The notes under the pieces: model-generated
Database searches by the model: none
What the model was told of the DNA's origin: nothing
What the model saw: the letters and a program-made list of their open reading frames with translations, nothing else
Source: Antedon mediterranea
Lineage: Eukaryota; Echinodermata; Crinoidea; Comatulida; Antedonidae
Length of the DNA: 64,000 nucleotides
Direction of reading: 5' to 3'
Assembly: GCF_964355755.1 (NCBI RefSeq)
Contig: NC_092673.1
Location: 6,081,001 to 6,145,000 of the forward strand
Made by a program: the position numbers and the translations under genes
Part shown: one piece after another, positions 35,201-50,200 of the stretch
How positions within the stretch are numbered: position 1 is the first letter of the stretch
Layout of the letters: each line of letters begins with the position of its first letter

Positions 35201-38200
35201 TTATTACAACACTGACACAATAATACTAATAGTTATTTTTATATTGCATATAATGCAAATAAGCAAGCTCTCAACACACTTTATTTATATACATTTTTTT
35301 GCATTAAACATAAAGTTTTAGGAAACTGATTCTTAGCTCAACAGCATTGCGATATGATTATAGAAAGTGCAAAAGAAAGGCAAATTAACAGTGCTAAGAT
35401 TTCATGTTGAAAAATACATCCTCTCAACAGGAATTGAGATTGTGCAACTATGATTTATGAAGCTAAAATTATTATTTTAGAAACTTTGCTTCTGATATGA
35501 ATTGTCTTCCCCTTCTGTTTGATTTGATTTATTTTTATGCCAAACAATAGCAACAAATCATAACTAACAATGTTAATCATTGCTTTGGTACAAGGGGCAG
35601 CCTTATACAGCACTCAAGCGGCACCCTAACAGTGCATACTGTAATGTTAAAATGATGTGCAAACAGATTTCTTTCAGTAATGGAATACAACATATAATTC
35701 AATATCAATTATTCGATCAACCTGTTATTGTTTAAAGTTATAACAACTTTTATTTTCAATTTTTTAACCATCACTAGATTGTTAATGAAAAAAAAACAAA
35801 CTTGAAAAATGTGCATGAAGTAATATGAAACAGCAATCAGTGAATGAATGATTGACAGTGACACAAATACAGTATACTTTGTTACCTCTTTTACTTCCTA
35901 CAACAGAAACAAAAAAAACATAAAACACTGATAAGCAAGGAAAACTGTCTTCTTTAGGTATAAATCAATCATGGTGCAAGGGAAATACTTACACTTGAAA
36001 GATCTCTTATCTATAAGTGAATTTACTTACTTACTGTAGTGTAAGGAGAGATATCTATAAATTTTTTTCACTAAGGTGAAAAGTATTTTGGAAAATCTTA
36101 ATTAAATTTGATTAGTGACTACAGTCACTGACTCCAAAAATTGTAGGGGGTGTGCAAAATGATTCTGTGACTATAAAGCTCTGTCTACACTATCAGTTTG
36201 ACAAAAAAGTGATATGCCCAAATATGGTAATGATATGACATCATCATGTCCATTTATGGGCACATCACACATTTGTTCACATAGTTGATAGTGTAGACAG
36301 AGCTTAAGGTTGGTTCAAACTTGTGTATATTCTGTACAGACTAAACAATGCAATGTATTCACATAAGAAATAAAATATATTTAATATACTTTTGATATTA
36401 AAAACCTTAATGAACGGATGACAAATGGTTTTTAAATTTGAGCTTATAATTAATAATAATAATAATTAATGTTCCCCATAAAATTTGAAAATGTTGAGGA
36501 GTTGTTTTATTTATGAAACACCATGGAGACTCAATGGAAACACCAACAGGTAACTGACAATAGATTAATTATTAATTGTAATGCAAGTGTTTTTTTTATG
36601 GTTTAATCATTTCTGACATTTTATTTTCATTTGAAATTAAACATATTGAATTGGTTTCCAAATGAATAATTAAAAAAAAAAAACAGCACAAAATTATTAC
36701 CGTACACAAATATTTGCAATAATCAATATAAAAAGATCAGAGAATATAATAATGTAGCTATTGATACTGTAGAAATATAATAAAATGGCGGCTAATATGC
36801 AAAAGATGAAGACAAAATTATAGAAATTAAGTTTTATACTAACCCTGTATTTTTATTAGAAAGGAGGTAAAAGAGAAAATATTGGATTAAGTGATACGTG
36901 ATTTTATTTATTTATTTCCCAGAAAAACACACTACAAAGACTTTTAGGATAAACAGAAAAACCATACACCATTCTGGTGGATTGTCCAAAGGTAAAACAA
37001 ATATCGCTAAAACAGCCGATTCGGGAAACATTTAACAAGAACAATGGTTCTAATCCTCATTTTTTCCTGGTGGACAAAAAGGGAATGCTGTGTTTTTATC
37101 TTTTATATGCAAACAAATCTGGGTCGTTCTTTACATTTTTTAACAATTATGTTTAGCCTATAGTTGGCTTTGTGTAAGTAATTTGTCTTGTTTATGTATT
37201 GTCCTGTCATTATTCACGTTCACATAAGATTTGTTCATGCTTTCGTATCGTGATTGTCATGTTTTTATTGTTACTGTTCTATAGGGGTAGCCATAAAAGC
37301 ATTGCTCTTTTGGTTTTTTCCCTTAATATTTGCTTTATTTTAACTATTTACTTTATCAATTGATTTCTTGCAATTTGGAAAAATAAATTGAAGATTGAGA
37401 GACTACAATTATATTTCATGTGGACCTCAATGAAGTGACTTCGCAGATTAAAGTTAATCCGACTATGTTAAATTTCTTCTCAGTCTTCCCAATTTTTTTT
37501 CATAACTTTAATTTCTGAATCAACTAAAGTATCGTAAAAACAAACAACCAAAAAACACCCCAAAATATTACACTGCAAACTAATCAATTTACCTCCGTAT
37601 CCTATCCAAAGAAAAACAAGTAGCATGCAAAAACAAAGGAAGGATATGATGTTACAAAGTCACAAACAAGTCAGGCCTAAACAGTCAGACTCTATACAAA
37701 ATGCTGTTGGAAACATGCGATTTAAATATTAAATTATAAATAGTATATTGTATTATGACCACTACTAAATTACATAATAAAAATAATTATTATGAAATCA
37801 TTACATGCATACTTTGACTCATCATAATAATAATATGTATAATATGTTGTATTCATCCTAACTGTTTGAGGCAAACACACAAACTTGTGTAAATTATCAG
37901 ACGATTTGGAGATGATCCCATAATGAATTATCAAAGTTGTTTTGTTCACATGTTTGCTTTGTGTAATACAACACCAAGTTTGAAAAGGTTGCATCATACA
38001 ATATTTAGTCCAAGGGCACAAACCACAGTAAGAAGCCTACTTTTTCATCACACACAGCCTCCTGAACTCTAGAATTTTGTTAAAATTCTGTGTACTCTTC
38101 CTAATAAATTGTTTTTTATAATGTTCTTTGTTTTTTAGTTAACCACAAAATAATATAGTAAAAAATGTTAACTACAATAGTTAATTATTATTAATATTGA

Positions 38201-41200
38201 AAATTACCTTATTCATGATTAGAAGGTTCTCGTGATCAGCGTATTCTTGGCCATTGTCTGGCCTGTGTCTGTTGAAAATCTTAAGAGCAATCTCTGTCCA
38301 CTGTTCTGTCTGTTTTGATATTTTGTACATACTTTCCTCATGGCCAAGTAAAATGTCACCCCCAAATCTCTCTACTTCTTTGTTAAGATTCTAGAGAGAT
38401 AGAGAGAAAACTATTAAAGTAAGTAAAGCCTATACACAGTAAACTAGCCAACGCATAGATAATAAAATTATAACTTAGCACAAACACCAATGGTCTCTTG
38501 CTTTGATGGACTTATTTACTCCATGGTTTCAATAAACAGAATAGGAAATTAAATAAAGCCTTCTTATAATGTTAAAAAACCAATAGTACCACCATATAGT
38601 TTGACCCATTGAAAGTTATTCTAAACTAAATAATGTAACACAGACCCAATATGATTTCATGTATAACCAATAAACCAGTATGAATGTGTCCCATAACCTG
38701 TAAAAACCTGTGGGTCTATACAGTGTACCCTGTCCTGTATCTTCTATAACTTTTGTAGAGCTGTAACACCATGCAAATTATTATTACGTTATCCATAACC
38801 AACAGTCCTATAAATGAATTCTATTAAACTATTAGCTTAAAACTCAAACCTGCATACTGTATATTTTCCCCATAAATCAGTACGTGAAGCGCCTCCTGTA
38901 TTAACCTCCAAACATACAGTAGTGTACAATCCCTTATATACAGTAAGCCATGTGAATAGAACATTTATATGCATAGCCCTACCCTATAATATGCAAAATG
39001 CACTGTAACCATGTACAATTATGTACAATAAAGTGTCAAGTATAAATGTAAGCCTGTTTATTAAATACTTAACCATACTGATCCTGGGAACAAGATTCTG
39101 CCAATGTGCATGCTGTTAATGAAATTCATTAAATTATGAAGAAAAAACACAATTATTTTACTCTATTTTTATCTAAATAAAAAGTTATTCAAATTCTAGC
39201 TTTACAACAAAAAAAGAAGGAAAGGAGAAGAACAGCAAGGAAATTGCATGCCTGAGAAAGTTCACTTGATCACTATGTCAACATTATGTCAAAAATTGCA
39301 GTACTGTATCTGCAGCAAACACTAGAATGATCTCATATAAGGCATAAAATGAACAGTGAAAAATACCAACCTCTTGCCAGTGTCGTAGGTCATCATACAG
39401 TCTCCTGATAGCCTCCTTGGAAGGTGCTTTAGTCACTGAATTATTATTGCTAGCCCTGTATTGACAGAAACAAAGTACATTTATCTATCTATCTATCTAT
39501 CTAACAAAACAAGGTGGTAATTTTTTGAAGGGGAGACGCACACATTACGTTTACAAACTTGTTGCATAGTACATCCTCAAAGCACAATAATAAATGACAT
39601 CCATGAATTTCACATCAATTTTTGTTATACTACAGGTATATAGAATTGCAATTATAAATAATACACAAAACAGCATTAAAAAAAGTATAGCGTGTTAAGA
39701 AATGTGCATAAAACAAACTTAAAAATGTATTGTCTCTTGAAACACAAAAAATATTCTAAGTTTAAATTGGCCATATTAAAGTAATATTAAAGTTATTCAC
39801 TTTAAGTCGAAAATTCGAGCCAAAAACAACAAATTTACGTAATTAACAGGTAAATTAATTTGATTACATTTCGTCTGGAAAATCATCGCGAGTGAAAGTA
39901 TTAAGTAAACGAAGATTTCAAACCATGAGTATGCATGATGCTAATTAGGATTGTTTACAACTCGTCAAGGTTGAGAAGGTGTTTTCACACAGATCGCGAG
40001 GAAGTTTTATGATTATGCATACAGAGTAGCCAAACAAGCGCGTTGCATTATGAGATATGTTTTGATCGAAAACTTTGACTGGAAGTCAAAGTTATTTTTT
40101 GAACAAAAACGTCTGTATTTAAGTTAAATGATTTTTTTTCCGACTAATTTTTGGTGAATGTTAATAACTATTATGATACTTCAAAATGACCCCCTTTTTT
40201 CGAAATCTTTTTTTTTTTTTGGAATTAGTCAAAGGGACAATACATCTTTAAAAGTATAAAGTCTATTCACAAACTACAACCACTGTCTAATGAATTATTA
40301 CTGTTCTAGAAAATGAACAATACATCTCTACAATGGTGGGACAGGATGTATAAAGCTTTGTCTACACTATCAAACTTTATTTGACCAAAAAATGTGATGT
40401 GCCCATATCACTACCATATTTGACCATATCATATTTTGAAAATACAAATAACAACCTACCTCATTTGTTAATAATATTAATAAAATAATAATAAAATTCA
40501 TGATGTACAAAAGATACACCACATGTACAAGTCCCTTAGGGGATTTTCAGATCCATGATATTAGGCTTTCGTATCGCAAGCAACGTCATATTATACTTAG
40601 CGTCGTAACAGCAAAGTGTTCAGATTTGCTTAACTAACGTTTTTGTTATTTTGAAATATCAGACTTTAAAAGAGTACAAAAAAGGTGAAAAACGTCGTTA
40701 TTTCAAGAATCGTCAGCACATACGTAATTTTTCACAAACCATGATGATGTAATTTGGTCAGTAACGATCTTGTAACTCTTTGTGAGTGTTTAATCAAGCC
40801 AAAAGAGGTCTAACAGTGCCTGGATACTTTAACAATATTATTTGTGCTCCAGAGTCAGAAGAATGGAACAAATTCCACAAGATCACGTTTCAATAGAAAG
40901 ACATTCAACAAAATCTAAAACTACTAGATGCAGTTACTTATGTTTTATTATCATTGTAAATTCTTTCCTAAAACATAGTTTTAAAAGAAGAATGCCCCTA
41001 ACAAATGAAATTGTTTTTATACAAGGAAGCAAATTGTTTTATACCAGGAAGCAAATTTAATCTATAGATTCCAGATGCAAGACAGACTAAAAGTATACCA
41101 GAAAGCATAATTATGCCAAATGTGGCCATTATTTATCACCTTAAACACCCGATTCCACATACTATCTATTTCCAAAGTATCATAGGAATATTTGGTAATA

Positions 41201-44200
41201 CAGCATCTCATTTATATCACATGTGGTGCCTATCATGTAAGATTACGTTAAGGGTTGGTTACTACTAGATACATGTGAAACATGTGATGTTGTATTACCA
41301 AATATTCCTATGATACTTCGAAAATAGATATAGTACCGAGAATCTGCTGCTTTCAACAGTCTGTAATGTTGAAATTATTTAAATATATTTTGCTCCGTTT
41401 TTGTACTGTATTTAAGTACTTTGTTCATGCCTTGAATTAAGTCCAACATACAGATTATTATAATTATATGATTATCCTACAGATGCCTAGGCCTATATTG
41501 TTGAGGCCTCAAGGGGTGAAAATTAATTTACACTTTTATGTACAGTACTGTAATTACCACTAAATGCCAATGCAGAATATGCGTAAATTCAATGCAAAAG
41601 ATATTAACATTTTCTATCAATAAAATATTTTATAAAAGTCTAAATGTGGCATATAAAAATTAAAACTTGGGTAATTACAAAACATTAAAATATCCAAATT
41701 ATAATTCACATCAACTTTACAATGTTTAGAATCTATACTACGACTATATGGATTTGTATGTGTAATGTAAAATAAAGAAATTAAAAGAAATAATGGAAGT
41801 ACCTGTATATAGGCCTAATCAATAAATACTGTTGCTAGAAAGACCAGAACAATAGAATTTTCCTATTGTAACCTTCACACAACAAAAGAATTTAGTTATT
41901 ACACTACAGAAAAATGATATGTTTATACACACGTCAGACGTCAAGCATAAAAAAAGGCCTATCATTGATTCAAGGGGTACAAAAATATGGAATTCCTCAG
42001 ATTGTACATCTGATTACTGGAGTAGATCCTATGTTTGAGTCTGGTTTATATAAATAAACACCTAATGCGGCCTATATGAACTGTCCTATTTTTTAATTTT
42101 TTGAAATTCATATAAGCATTAATGCAACAACACATGATTCATAAAGATATTTCAGTATGAAACCTTGGATTAGGACTATAAACCGTAGGCCAAGTGTACA
42201 CATCTAGCACTTTAAAGAACCAGTACATCTTTTGAGACGTGTAGGAGGTGAACCCGATGTAGTACACACACCCAGCCACTGATCATAACTGGGCCCTCTG
42301 GGAGACCAGTCTATGACTGAAGAGATCACCCAGTATAAATAAATAATAAATATAAATAAATAATAAATATAAATAAAATGGAGCTACATGCTATTATAAC
42401 CAAGAAGATCTCCTGCTAGAACATACTAAAAAAAATATTTTAAATCATCACCAACCATGTATAGTAGTGTTTGCCTTGTTGTTTGGTTGGGTAGAAATTT
42501 GTAGGAATGTTTGTCTCATCATCCGGGAGGTTTATACTAGGTTGTGTATTTTGATCATGTACTACATTTGTCTTAATTATAGAGTGTGTTATAAATATAT
42601 TATAAATAGTACAAAGTCATTTTTGCTTATATATATATATATATAACTTTATTCACAATCTCAGATTAGTACAAAATACATACAAAATTAATTGAACTTG
42701 TGAATGGGGTTAAGCTGTAAGCTAATGCTTTAGAATCATTCATGATTTATTGTTCGTATAAATAAAACAATATAAAGAAATGCATGATACTCGACAATAA
42801 AAGTTGCAATTTTTTACGGCTAATGTAATCTCATGTAGTCATGGTTAACAAATTATATTTGATGAAATGTAATCCTGGAAAATTATTTCAACAATCATTA
42901 TTGTAAAAATGTTCTCTTTTTGGTGAGATATACAGTAGTTATTTTGAATTGGATTGAAAATTGAATTATTAATTCATTCATGTTTTTGTTTTATAACACA
43001 ACCAATATATTTTTGGCATTTGATAAATTTAATTACAGGATAATTTTGTATTACAGAATAATTTTTTTTTTATAGATAATGTTCTGGAAAGACTAGCTTC
43101 TTTTCTTTTCAATGATTATCAGCCTATTACAGGAGCAACATTTGGCTTATGGTAATCAGGATGATCAACAGGTACATGTTGCTCTTTGACGATGTACTTG
43201 CATTAGGATCATCAGTAGGAGTGTTGTCTGTAGGAGTGTAGCAAGTATTAGCATTGTCGGTAGCAGTGTTGCTGGAATCTACAACATTCAAACAAACTAA
43301 AGTTTTTGTTTGTTGTACGCCGTTGTAGGTGTACGTAACTTCATACAATCCGGTGTCATTTAATCGTAAATTGGTAAGCCTGAATCCATATCTTCCAGAT
43401 TTATGCGGTGTGTCATCAGGTGAATAGCGGTCCTTATCAACTTTTTCATTGTTTTTATATAGCACAGGTGACAAAGGTGTGTTTGAAACCTCTATGTTTG
43501 CTGCAAAAACGTAGTCTTCTCCAACAGATTTCATCACTGTTTCTGTCATCATTCCAGCATCTGCACAGCAGGCAATGGTCAAGATAAGTATCACTGTAAA
43601 TTAGAGATAAAGAAACATTAAAAAAAAATGTTTCTTTATATTACCATAGGGTTCAGGGTGGTGGTCAGTCGACCTCTCCCCACCCCCCCCCCCCCTCCTA
43701 CATAAATGTTTGCTAATTGTAATGCAAAAGATAGGACACTCATTTTAGTTTGGCACATCAAAATTGTCGTTTTTAGGCCCTGCCCCTCCCCCTATTTCCA
43801 AAATCCTGGATCCGCTACTGTTTCTATGGTAAAGATCACCTGGTATGCTAAAAATGTAATTTAATATTTATATAAGTGAAGGAATCTACCAAGCTTATGC
43901 TTCTTTTGTTCTATTTCTTTTATTCCTGTCCACTCAGGCAGCGCTTGCCTGATACATCTATCTATCTTGTCCAAGTACCTTTACTTGCACTGATGAAGGG
44001 CTAGTGTTGCCCGAAAGCTCTGCTAACTTTTCTGGCTGTTATCGTTTTGATTTAGCTTTTCGCTTTTTTTTTGTATCTCCATTGAGATCCAGCCACTGAT
44101 ACCCACAGCATTGTCATTTTTTTCCAGTATTTTGCCTTTGGATTTATATATATATATATATATCTATATATCTCAATTTTTATACTATGTTCTTTAATAG

Positions 44201-47200
44201 GCCTATCTGTTGCTAAAAAAACCCCTAATTTCAAAATTGATATGAGTTACTGTACACACATGTCTCATCCATTCAGAATGGTGACACAACTAGTACAGTA
44301 TACATAACTTTCCTTTAATAAGATTAATACACCCTAAGGTTATTTGAAGTCATGGAGTATAAGTCCATGTTTGAAGTACAATAAATATCAATAAGCTATA
44401 TACAATAAATGTTTACAAACCTTGGTAAACCATTTTTGTGTAACCACGCCAGAATAGCAATACACTATAACTTGTGACTTCACTGCACGATGACAATACA
44501 TTGAGAAAATAGCTTTGATACATACAGGAATTGTAACCACATGAATACCGGTAGGCGGCGTGAACAATAGTCAATTTGTCACTGGTATTGATTTAAAATT
44601 GAATTCTATCTATACTATAAAATGCGAAATATTTTTCATTTATCCTGATTCCAATATTTTTATGCTTTCAGGGAGGTGGCAGAAAAAAAAAACCAGGTAA
44701 ATACTTTTTGTTTCCTGACATAATTTAAAAGAATTTTAGAGGAATAATACAATTACAATTTTTTTTAATTATGTCAGGAAACAAAAAGTATTTACCTGAT
44801 TATTTTTTTCCCTATTTATTTTTTTTATAATAAGTATTATAATCATTCTTTTTTATTGACTTTTTCACACTATGGAAATGTTTTTTGGCAATGCATCTCA
44901 TACATAAATCAAGTAAATGATTTTTGTGTATTTTTAAAGGAAAACTTATCTATCTTTTTAAGATAAAACAATTGTGTAAAATGCATTTAATACAAATACT
45001 GCGTTACAATATCATACTTTTATGTACCCATATCACATGCCATTGATGAACAGCACACTGGCAGTTTGTAATACTAGACTTGTTTTATTGAGTGGCCAAA
45101 TTTTTGCAAACTTTTAATTACAAAAAATAACTCCTTTTTCGTACAAATTTGACAAGTTATTTCTCCTAGTTTCAGAACCAAAAATGTAAGCATGGCATAG
45201 ATAAATACTGAAAAGAATGAGAACTACAGTACTGTATGTCAAAAAGGACAGTAGCTAGTGTGGCACAGTGTGCTGGACTTCTGATCGTGGATCGAGAGTC
45301 CGAGTCCATTGCTCGTCGCATGTTCTCAGCAAGATACTTTATTTATGTTTACCAGGTGTACAAATACAGTAGGTACCTGGTAAAGGTCAAAGCACAAACT
45401 GCGCTGATTACTAACTGCAACATTATGGAATTACATTGTTTCGTATTAAGGACATGTCCTTTCAGAAAAAAATGGCCTCCATCAGTCTATACATTTAAAA
45501 TTTTATTGATTTACAGTACATTTGTGAATAAAACTTGAAAACAAAATGTTATAGTGAAAAAGGTTTAGTGCACAGCAAACAATATAGTATAGTAGTATCA
45601 CCTTGAAGACAGTCTAGGAGATTTATCAGTGAAAACAATGGTTCCAATTTGACCTCTTAAGACATAGATTAAAATAAATCATGAACAAGAAATAAAAAAT
45701 GTTTCACATTTTAAGCATGTAACTAAACATTAAGAAGAAAATTGTAGTTTAAAGTAGCTTGCTAGTAAGTTTGTATGATAAGGTTGTTTGTTTTAAAATA
45801 AATAAAAAATGAAAGTTATTTAACATTTAAACCGAAATTTCTCTTAAAATCACAACCATCTTTGCAAGTCTTTCAAAATCATCTGAAAACCAGACCTCAT
45901 GGGCTAATACATGGGTGTTAAAGTTGACCATATTTTGCAAAAAGATGATAGTAAAAGACATTTTTGAATAAATAAATTAAAAAGTACTTACATTACATTC
46001 TCTGAAAATTCTCCAATCCACCTATTTACACCACATTTCATTATATGAAGTCTCTCTCGTGTTTTCTCTTCCTCAGATAGAAGACTACTGTTGAATTCTG
46101 TCGTCAATTTCCGATGATTTTCTATAAGTACTTGTAGTTGGGATAGCTGATCAGTATCTCTATCACTTAATACCACTGTGAAATGTTTGGCTAGCTTACT
46201 CCAACTCTTTTCACTGATGTTTAAACGTCTGGCAGTGCTTATTGAATTTGCTTCAGTAACCTACAAAAAAATTGATCATCTTTAATAATGAATATAATTA
46301 TTCTTACATTACTCTGTCCCCCTTTCTTAAACGTTGTCTGTCAATCAGACATTACAATTTTCACGATATTAACCCATGACCTAAAACAGGAAAAAATGGA
46401 AACAACTCGTGGAAAGCATATTCTTACATTAAGCAAATATACATTTCAAGCTAGGTGGACAGGTCTGATTTTGGAATCTAGGAAGTCTCTAACATGGCAG
46501 TTCCGAGTAAAGAAATGTGCTCTAACTTTGAATGGAAAGAGATGTGAATCAAATATTTCAGCTCGAAATAATGAGACTGGACTGAAGTAAAGTAATTATG
46601 TTCTGAACTTTTAACAGAAAGTATGCAATTTGGCATCTCATATGGTTAAAAATAGTTAAAAACTTTAAGAGAAGAATTTCTCTTGAAAGAAGAGAGGTGT
46701 TAAAAATCTTCAATAGTGAAAATAAGACAACACACCTTAAGCGAGAGATTGTATGCTGCATGGCACCACAACTCTCTTTCACTGGCAAGACTAGCAACAT
46801 GTTTCTCAAGCCTCTTCCGTTGGAGCTCATACAACTCATGATATTCAGTAAGCAAACTAGAGATAAATAACAATACAATTAATTATACTATTACATAGTG
46901 GAATACAAATGTGGGCTGTGAGCAGTGACCAAGTGGATAGAACTGCTGCAACTCAAGGTTGTAGGAGTTTTAAACATGTACAAGTATGTATAAGTTTGAG
47001 GCACTTGCCAATATCAATTTCTGGCTTCAATGAACAAAACAAACAAATGATTAATTTTGTTTGTATATAATTCATATTCTGTAATATTCAGCAACTTCTT
47101 ACATGTTTCATTAAGTACATTCAAAGTAATTTAGTGTGTATTATAAATAATAATCAAAATTATTTAGAATATTTTTAATATAAAGCAATGAACAAAAGCT

Positions 47201-50200
47201 GATTTATTAAAGTACCTTGAGTTCTTTTCTGATTCTTTCAAAGCTCGTGCTAACTGAAATGAACAAAATGTAAAAACCATTAAATGCATTGGTTATATAT
47301 TTACAATACAGTATTCTTCTTTTGGTTGATAAAAGATTGTGAAATCTAATATCTACTCACATCTTCTTGAGCTTGCTGTGCTTGGTTAGTGACTAATTTA
47401 TCATGCTGTCTCACGTCAGATAACTCGCTGCAAAGAAATTTTAAAAATTACAATTTTTTGTATTCAAAATTTAAATCCATATGTATATGTTGTAATACAG
47501 ACATTTTAAGATATATATATATATATATATATATAATTATTTTCACTTTTGCAACTTGATATAAATGAAATCTAGTTGACATTCAATAACAGATAATAAT
47601 TATGTCGATCATCATCTTGGAAATGTTGAGTTGATTTAGGTGTGTGAAGTTAGACAAACAATTTCCTGCATTTATTCATTTACATTTCTAAAAGTTCTGT
47701 CTACACTATCAAACTAGTTTGACAAAATGTGCCGACAATGTGCCCAAGTAGGCTAGTGATATGCCCAAATATGGTAGTGATATGACATCATCATGTCCAC
47801 ATATTCACATTTTTTGTCACATAATGTTTGATAGTGTAGACAGAGTTTTAGGAAGAAACTTTGTTTAATGACAGTGACTCAAACAAGCAAAAGCTGACAT
47901 GCGTGTAGGCTCTCAAAGATGTGAGTCACAATTTCTGTGATGCGAGTGGTCGGCAAGATTGTATTTTATACAGTTTGTTAATTGTAAGTGAGCAAAACCG
48001 ACAAAAATACTGTACTGTATAAGTTAAAATAACTTCTTACAATGTCAGATCAGATATTGATGTTTTGAATCGAAAGAGTTCTTCCGTCAGTCTACGATCC
48101 AAAGCTCTTTGTGCCATCACCTCTTGATGCAGACTTTTCACTTGTCTGGGAACTTTATCAAGAAGAGTGCAATATCTTTGTCGCAATTCAGACAGCAGTT
48201 CACCTCGCTCTGCACACTCAACTGTTACCTGAAAAAAAGTAAAGAAAAATGTTTCCACTGTTTATTTTGTTACAAAATCCATACACATATAAAATGAGTC
48301 TGAATCATCTTTAATCTGGTCATAGTTCAAACTATAGACTATTGAATATTCAGTCTGATGGCCATAAGAGAAGTGCTATAATTTGACCATGTTTGTATCA
48401 AACCATCAAGCCCAAGGGTCTATAGTAGGTAGAGCATTTAGTAGAAAACTAGACTTCAGTTCAGAGATAGTATAGGTTTCTCTATTAAAATTGAGTATTG
48501 GCATATTTAAAGACCCCTTCCCTGCAATTTTGGACGTTTTTTGGAAAATAATACATATATATTACTTTAAAAACATTAAACCATGTCATTCCTTGTCTTA
48601 AATGTACGTTTTATGGTAAATTATGATAAAAAGTGAGAAACAATGCACTACCTAAGTAGCTCGCGGCGATCGACCTCTCGTGGACGGTCTTAGGCCTAGC
48701 CTAGCTAGGCTTAGTTTTGTAGGCCTAGCTGGTAAACATCGATAACGTACGAACATCGTACGCTAGCTATATACCTAGCCTGACGTTGTATAGTTGCTGC
48801 ATTAATTGTCTTTCTATTTTTGCCGGACTCAGTTGATACAAATTGGGGAAAACCCGGTATTTTCGCTGAAAAGTTAGGAGTCTTCCATTTGTTTTGGCTT
48901 CACGATCGATCGAAAAGTGGGCGAATTACAGGTGAAAAACTAAAATATCAATCCGCGCGCAATGCATTTTGGGATTTATAGCGGGCCGCTATAATTATTA
49001 GAATCGATTTATTTTTTCACATTTTTAACCGTTTAAAGACGAAAAAAGTTATCGCAATAGAACCATATACTGTAGTATTATTTTTACATTAAATATAGTT
49101 TGTGATCTTAAATTAGATCTAAAAAACGTAGGGAATGGGGCTTTAATTATTATTTAAGAATTGATTTTCATATATTTAATGAAATTGATATTTAAATGGG
49201 GTTCTTTTATAAGCATTTGCTTCTAGAATTTTCCCCTTTTCTTTGTTTAAATCAGTAATTTAATTTGTTATTGTCATATTGACACTTTCATCGCTCAAAG
49301 ACTAAAATAAAAAATCATTCTCATCAATATCATAATTACCTGTCTAATTAATTCATGGAATACAACATTGTATATGGTCTGTTCCTTCTTAATCAACTCT
49401 AACAAGTTGTGTATCTGCGTAGGCCCATTAATCTCAACGTCCTCATCATCTACTCCTGCCTTTTCCAGCATAACATTTATTGTCTCTTTAAGTTGGAGAA
49501 CTTCATACCGACTCGCAGGTTTTCTGTACAAATTCAAGTAAACATTAAATTAATTTTTTAAATAATCTTGAAAAATTACTTTTGCCCAGTCAAGACTAAA
49601 ATATTTTACTACAGGCCTTGTCTTGGTCTAGTCTATTAAATTAAATCACATTCATGGCCTATTTCCAATGACATTGACTATGGCATAAATGATAACAATA
49701 GAAAACCTACTCTGAAGGTGTCATCATGATAGGCGTTATACGGTACCATGACATTTTAAATAATAAATTCTTCATAAAGAAATTCTTGAAGACTGTTTGA
49801 AATCAAAGTTATATCTGGCTTTATTTAGGATTTTAAATAGCACAGTTTGATTTACAGTTACCTCATGTGTACTTACAAAGAAGGAAAAGTGATCGGTGCT
49901 TTGTTTTCATCTACCAGATGGGTTGTATATTTTCTATAATAAATACAAAAGTCATATAATCAGTAAAATAAAAACACAAATTTTTGTATTATTATCGTTT
50001 AACACTACATTGCTTTAAGCTTCGAAATGACTGAACTTAATTTTGCTTTGACCACAAAAATATCAATCCAAACGGTGGCTAAAATTCTCTTAGGGTTTTA
50101 GCGATAACTGTCCACCTACTGTACTAGAACTCCTCAATTACGGTAAAAGTCCAATGTGGCTGTTAATTAAATCTTTGTGAAACAAAAAAAAACTAACTTC

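Larger units (their letters stand above)
46736..49523 (-). other. AXDND1: Exon block encoding the axonemal dynein light-chain domain
   Basis: Exons 49340-49523, 48041-48228, 47361-47427, 47216-47253 and 46736-46856 encode residues ~212-411. They contain HNLLELIKKEQTIYNVVFHE, CAERGELL, QEVMAQRALDRRLTEEL and KRLEKHVASLASERELW, a charged coiled coil like DNALI1/p28-family proteins. This block is the main basis for the gene identification. Confidence 0.75.

Noticed and set aside
37770-38021. 83-residue minus-strand frame next to an AXDND1 exon
   Set aside because: No splice connection to the exon at 38208-38390 and no recognised domain.
45236-45330. tRNA gene-like sequence (box A and box B words)
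   Set aside because: No cloverleaf could be folded by eye. Most likely a degenerate SINE head.
46288-46590. 100-residue plus-strand frame with a signal-like start
   Set aside because: Lies in an AXDND1 intron, has no domain, and its composition resembles intron sequence.
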